NCBI GenBank assembly: GCA_041743835.1
Contig: JBGTLW010000247.1
Span: 1 to 19,049 of the forward strand
Reading direction: 5' to 3'
Length of the DNA: 19,049 nt
Source of the DNA: JBGTLW01 sp041743835
Lineage (GTDB): Bacteria; Planctomycetota; Phycisphaerae; Phycisphaerales; Phycisphaeraceae
How positions within the stretch are numbered: the stretch's first letter is position 1; every line of letters begins with the position of its first letter. Below, in pieces: positions 15,398 to 19,049 of the stretch. A model generated the notes under the pieces. It was given only the letters and a program-made list of their open reading frames with translations, had not been told where the DNA came from and searched no databases. The position numbers and the translations under genes were made by a program.

Positions 15398-17025
15398 CGC
15401 CCCGAGTGACCGTCGCCCTCGCATCCATCCATGAATCGATTGACCGGCTCCGCCGCCTCAGGTCGCTGGTGCGCATCGGGTCCGCGGTCTGCATGGTGCT
15501 AGGGGCGCTGCTCGCGGGCCTGATGCTGATCTTCCTGACGGACCTGGTGACGCACGCCGGCCGGGTCGAGCGTGCCTTGATGCTGGTCCTGCTGCTGGGT
15601 GGGGTTGGCTGGGTGGCTTACCGTTTCCTGCTGCCAGCCGTCCGCACACGCGAGGACAGCAGCACGCTGGCGCTACTCATCGAACGGCGGCAGGGCATCG
15701 ACACCGATCTTGTCGCGGCGGTCCAATTCGCAGACCCCAACCGCCCGCAGTTCGGCTCCGTTGCCTTGCGTGAGGCGGTGGTGGCGTATGTGGATGAGGT
15801 GCTGCCGGGCCTCGATCTGCTTGAGGGTTTCGATGCCCGCCCGCTTCGCCCTTATGCAGCAGGGGCCACCGCGCTGGTGCTGCTCTGGCTGATCGTCATC
15901 CTAGCGGTCCCGGCGCACGCGTCGGCTTTCGGTTCTCGGTTGCTGCTCTCGAATCAGCTCTACCCCACACGCACGCGCATCGCCGAGGTCATCGCCCCGG
16001 CCGCGGTGTTGCGTGCGGGGTCTGAGGTTCGCTTTATTATCCGTCTGGAAGGCACACTGCCGGAGCAGGCTATCGCCGAGGTCCGCGCTTCGGCCGGGGG
16101 CAAGTCCACGATCGTCCACCTCAAGCCCGATGCGGGAGACCCGGCACGCTACGCCGGGTCGCTGCGCATCGCGCACGACACGCTGGTGTACCGCATCCGC
16201 GCCGGCGATGCTTACACCCTCCCGGTCAGGGTGCTCGTGGTGCCGGAGCCGAAGTTGATCCTTGAAGCGACGATCACCCCGCCGAGCTATGCCGGCGATG
16301 TCGCAGCCGAGCAAATCACCCGATCAATCCGGGTCACGGCCCTGGAGGGTTCATCCATCGACCTGCTGTTGCAGACCGATCAGCCGCTCAAGCAGGTGGC
16401 GGTTGAGATTGATGGGCAAGAGCTATTGATGACCCCGGGCCCCGAGGGCTATCGCCTGACATCGCCCGGCCCGCCGCTGAGCCCGCTGAGTTCCAACCTG
16501 ACGCTGCGGACACGCGCGATCGATGAGTTTGGTATCGCCCTTGAGCAGACGCCGACGATGACCATCGCCATGCAGCCGGACCGCAAGCCGCGTATCGAAG
16601 CCACCGCCATCACGCGTCATGTGCTGCCGACCGGCCGGCCGACGCTCTCGATCGAAGCGTCGGACGATCTGGGCCTTGGGCGTATCGTGCTGCACCGTGT
16701 CGTCGTGCCCGCAGGCGGCGAGACGATCCAGTTCAGCACCGATCTGACCGACCTGCTCGGCAGCCAGCGCACCTTTACCGACCGCGTCACGCTGTCGATG
16801 GCGGACATGGCGCTGAGCCCCGGCGACCGGCTGGAGCTCACGGTCGAGGCGTTTGACCACCGCGGGGCGTTGCCCGGCGAGTCTGCTGTCTCTGCGCCTA
16901 TCGTCATTGAAGTCATTGACCGTCAAACCCTCTTGCAGAACCTGCTCGATAGCGACCGTGCGCTAGACCAGAAGCTCGACAGTGTGATCGATACTCAGCT
17001 CGACATCGGAGGTAAATCACCATGA
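15364..17025 (+). CDS. DUF4175-like membrane protein
   Basis: The 553-residue protein has three predicted membrane helices: about 36-58, 71-91 and 165-184. Between the second and third lies a charged segment with LALLIERRQGIDTDLVAAVQF. Just after the third comes SNQLYPTRTRI (196-206), a motif I associate with planctomycete DUF4175-like proteins. The rest (about 210-553) is beta-rich and presumably periplasmic, with SYAGDVAAEQ and a probable immunoglobulin-like repeat region ending in short helices. The start is uncertain. ATG 15364 overlaps the upstream gene by 34 nt without a Shine-Dalgarno sequence. GTG 15406 (residue 15) follows GAGGT at 15391-15395 by 10 bases and begins just after the upstream stop, so I slightly favour GTG although the longer form is listed. 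The gene ends in an ATGA overlap with the coiled-coil gene. Its role is unknown; it probably acts with the VWA proteins in the envelope. Confidence 0.8.
   Translation: MADPKTLKHEVTPRVTVALASIHESIDRLRRLRSLVRIGSAVCMVLGALLAGLMLIFLTDLVTHAGRVERALMLVLLLGGVGWVAYRFLLPAVRTREDSSTLALLIERRQGIDTDLVAAVQFADPNRPQFGSVALREAVVAYVDEVLPGLDLLEGFDARPLRPYAAGATALVLLWLIVILAVPAHASAFGSRLLLSNQLYPTRTRIAEVIAPAAVLRAGSEVRFIIRLEGTLPEQAIAEVRASAGGKSTIVHLKPDAGDPARYAGSLRIAHDTLVYRIRAGDAYTLPVRVLVVPEPKLILEATITPPSYAGDVAAEQITRSIRVTALEGSSIDLLLQTDQPLKQVAVEIDGQELLMTPGPEGYRLTSPGPPLSPLSSNLTLRTRAIDEFGIALEQTPTMTIAMQPDRKPRIEATAITRHVLPTGRPTLSIEASDDLGLGRIVLHRVVVPAGGETIQFSTDLTDLLGSQRTFTDRVTLSMADMALSPGDRLELTVEAFDHRGALPGESAVSAPIVIEVIDRQTLLQNLLDSDRALDQKLDSVIDTQLDIGGKSP
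15391..15395 (+). promoter_or_regulatory. Shine-Dalgarno candidate (GAGGT) that favours GTG 15406 as start of the DUF4175-like gene
   Basis: GAGGT overlaps the stop codon of the second VWA gene and stands 10 bases before GTG 15406. No such signal precedes the alternative ATG 15364. Confidence 0.45.
17008..17013 (+). promoter_or_regulatory. Strong Shine-Dalgarno sequence (GGAGGT) for the coiled-coil gene
   Basis: GGAGGT is followed by 8 bases and ATG 17022. It is the best ribosome-binding site in the window. It fixes the start and suggests high translation of the last visible gene relative to the membrane proteins before it. Confidence 0.8.
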
Positions 17026-19049
17026 TGAATCAAACCCGTCTGTGTCGCTTTGCGTTGTGCGCCATCCTGCTGGTGCCGATGGTCGCCCCCGCGTTTGCTC
17101 AGGAAGCGGACCCGGACCTCGCCCGACGCCAATCGCTCCAGCTCCGCGCCCGGGAGATGACGCGGGAGATGGTGACGTCGGTGATCGAGCAGGAGCTGGT
17201 TCGGCTCAAGGAGAACGGGCTCGCGGACGAGCCGATCTACCGCGAGCTTGACGCGATGCGTGGCCGGGTCGAGGACATCGCCGACCAGCAGATGCCGCGC
17301 GTGGTGGACCTCCTGAGCCTCGCCGCCTCCGCCCCCGCAGATCAGCGGCAAGGGCACATCAAAGAAGCCCAGCAGGTGATCCACCAGACGCTGGTCAGTC
17401 TGTTGGCCGAGCAGGAGCGCGTGCGTCTGCGGCTGCGGCAGATGCAGTTGGACGACATGCTCGGAAACATCCTGCGCAACCAGCAGCGCACCCGCGAGCA
17501 GACCCTGCTCCTGACCGCAACCGATGAGCAGGCGCTCCTGCTGGTCATCGGCGGGCAGCGGGATGTCTCGGCCCTGTTCGCGCAGCTCACACGCCTGATC
17601 GACGCTTCCTTGGAGTGGCGGGGCGATGAGGCAGATGCCGCACGCAAGCTCGCCGCGCACCTCTCGGGTCAGAAGGTCACACGGGAACTGGCGTCGGCTG
17701 GCGACGCTTTGGTGGATGCGCGATTCTCTGAAGCCGCCCAGCACCAGCAGCGCGTGATCGATGCGCTGACGATTGCGTTGTCCACAGCCACGGATCAGGC
17801 TAACGACAGCGCGCTGGCGAAATCCATCGCGGAGCAGATCGACCTGGCCGCGAGCGACCAGCAGCGTGTCCGTGACGAGATGCTTAATGACGGCGGGTCG
17901 GCCGCGGCCGATGACGCTTACATCGCCGAGCAGTCGCGCATCGCTGAAGCGATCAAGAAGATTACCGAGAATCAGTCCATCAACCCCGAGGTTGCCAAGC
18001 GTCTGGATGACGCCGCGGACAAGGCAGCGGAGGCCCGCCGGGATATCTTTGAGGGCGACCGTGCGGCTGCGGCCGAGAAGCAGTCGCAGGTGCTGGCTGC
18101 GCTGAAGGATGCGGGTGAGCAACTCTCCGGGGCCACGCCTGTTGCCGGGCAATTGACCAGCGCACAGGAAGCGACCAAGAAGGCAGACGCGTTGACTGAA
18201 GCCCGCGAGAAGCTGGAAAAGGCTGTGCCCCAGCAGAAGCAGGCGGCTGAGAAGGTGGAGTCGGCTCCCAAGGCTGCCCAGCCCCACCAGGCAAAGGCGG
18301 CTGAGGCGGTGAAGGAAGCCGCCCGAACCGCGGAGTTGCCCGCCCGTGTGCTCGATGCGGTGAAGAAGGCGGAGGCAGAGTCTCGGCGTGCGGCGGAGGA
18401 CCTCAACCGCGGGCGTCCCGAAGCAGCCGAGCGCGTGGAGGCAGCAGACGATGCGTTGCGTCAGGCGATGGCGGAGGTTGCTGCCGCGGAGCGTGATGCC
18501 CGGCAGGAAGCAGCGGCGCTAGCGATCGGCGAGATGAATCGCGCGGCCGAGGCTCTGGACCGCGCCGCCGCCGCCACCCGCAACGCCGCCGAAGCCCCCA
18601 AGCCCACCGATGCCGCGCAGCAGGCGGAGGTGAAGAAGCAGGACGCCGCGACGTTGTCCAAGGCCGCTGAGATTGCAGAGAAGGTGGAGCAGGGCGTCGA
18701 GCCGATTGCCCCGAAAGCCAACGAGAAACTGGAAGCCGCGAAGGCTGCGCTGGCGGAGGCATCGCAGTCGCATGAGCAGAGTCAGTCAGAGGATGAGGCG
18801 GTCGCGGGGAAGGCTGAGGAGCAGTGGCGTGAGCAGGCCACGGCCGCGGCGGATCAGATGGCCAATGCTGCGGATGCGATCCGTGAGGCGATGGCCGAGC
18901 AGGCCGCAGCGATGGCGGACGATCTGGCGGAGGCGGCCACGCGCTTGGAGCAGTTGCAGAACGCGATGGCCGAGGCTGGTCGCGGTGAGCAGCCGCCCAG
19001 CGGCGAGCAACTCGCTCAACTTGCGGATCAGGCTGCTGCGTCCTCCCCC
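17022..19049 (+). CDS. Secreted Ala/Glu-rich coiled-coil protein (continues past window edge)
   Basis: The frame is open for 676 codons from ATG 17022 to the last base, with no stop, so the C-terminus is missing. A signal peptide (hydrophobic core about 10-22, likely cleavage after AFA26) sends it to the periplasm. The mature protein lacks cysteine in the visible part. Residues 30-300 are helical with QQR/EQ-rich segments. From about 300 onward it is a long Ala/Glu/Lys-rich helix-forming region with stretches such as KAAEAVKEAARTAELPARVL and AALAEASQSHEQSQSED, reminiscent of TolA-like or envelope-spanning coiled coils. No enzymatic motif is seen. It overlaps the DUF4175-like gene by ATGA and has a strong Shine-Dalgarno sequence. 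In DUF4175-type proteins elsewhere, membrane and coiled-coil halves can be in one chain; here they are separate. A complementary 430-codon open frame on the minus strand is a by-product of the codon bias and is not annotated. Confidence 0.85.
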   Translation, partial: MMNQTRLCRFALCAILLVPMVAPAFAQEADPDLARRQSLQLRAREMTREMVTSVIEQELVRLKENGLADEPIYRELDAMRGRVEDIADQQMPRVVDLLSLAASAPADQRQGHIKEAQQVIHQTLVSLLAEQERVRLRLRQMQLDDMLGNILRNQQRTREQTLLLTATDEQALLLVIGGQRDVSALFAQLTRLIDASLEWRGDEADAARKLAAHLSGQKVTRELASAGDALVDARFSEAAQHQQRVIDALTIALSTATDQANDSALAKSIAEQIDLAASDQQRVRDEMLNDGGSAAADDAYIAEQSRIAEAIKKITENQSINPEVAKRLDDAADKAAEARRDIFEGDRAAAAEKQSQVLAALKDAGEQLSGATPVAGQLTSAQEATKKADALTEAREKLEKAVPQQKQAAEKVESAPKAAQPHQAKAAEAVKEAARTAELPARVLDAVKKAEAESRRAAEDLNRGRPEAAERVEAADDALRQAMAEVAAAERDARQEAAALAIGEMNRAAEALDRAAAATRNAAEAPKPTDAAQQAEVKKQDAATLSKAAEIAEKVEQGVEPIAPKANEKLEAAKAALAEASQSHEQSQSEDEAVAGKAEEQWREQATAAADQMANAADAIREAMAEQAAAMADDLAEAATRLEQLQNAMAEAGRGEQPPSGEQLAQLADQAAASSP

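Noticed and set aside
16995..18287. 430-codon open frame on the minus strand
   Set aside because: It is the complement of the Ala/Glu-rich coiled-coil gene, whose codon bias keeps the antisense frame open. The plus strand has a signal peptide and a strong Shine-Dalgarno sequence.
1..19049. tRNA, rRNA, CRISPR, insertion sequence or prophage content
   Set aside because: No such structure, repeat array, transposase or integrase motif was seen on either strand.

Overview
The window is high-GC bacterial DNA, densely coded on both strands. It looks like a member of the Planctomycetota, probably class Phycisphaerae. That placement is inferred from gene families: a secreted NPCBM-domain protein, a squalene-cyclase-type toroid protein in an operon with BatA/VWA membrane proteins, and a DUF4175-like protein with the motif SNQLYPTRTRI. 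No rRNA, tRNA, CRISPR array, insertion sequence or phage gene is visible. No gene-free stretch exceeds 300 bases; the largest gap is 121 bp (5215-5335) between divergent genes.

Region 1 (1-4746) holds housekeeping genes in short transcription units. In order they are: the first 30 codons of a siroheme synthase/precorrin-2 dehydrogenase (minus, cut by the left edge), a macro-domain ADP-ribose hydrolase (plus), RecG helicase (plus), tRNA adenosine deaminase TadA (minus) and a GarK-type glycerate kinase (plus). Each of these genes has TACACT or TAAACT only 6-7 bases upstream of its start codon and no Shine-Dalgarno sequence. This suggests leaderless mRNAs.

Region 2 (4804-9187) holds a small predicted lipoprotein of unknown function (minus), a membrane-anchored solute-binding protein with no transporter partners in view, and a secreted NPCBM-domain protein.

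Region 3 (9241 to the right edge) is a tightly packed five-gene operon. It encodes a secreted toroid (prenyltransferase/squalene-oxidase repeat) protein, two large membrane proteins that each combine a von Willebrand A domain with a class-I-glutamine-amidotransferase-like fold, a three-helix DUF4175-like membrane protein, and a secreted Ala/Glu-rich coiled-coil protein that runs off the window. Three of the four junctions are ATGA stop/start overlaps. The internal genes have Shine-Dalgarno sequences, unlike the leaderless first genes. A 14-bp element (CGCGTAACCCACCG) sits upstream of both the NPCBM gene and this operon and suggests co-regulation.

The operon resembles the MoxR/DUF58/BatA loci of planctomycetes and Bacteroidetes, but no MoxR ATPase or DUF58 gene lies in this window; they may be beyond the right edge. 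All five products are predicted to be secreted or membrane-bound. The best candidate for a little-described system here is this envelope assembly. Its biochemical role cannot be read from sequence alone.
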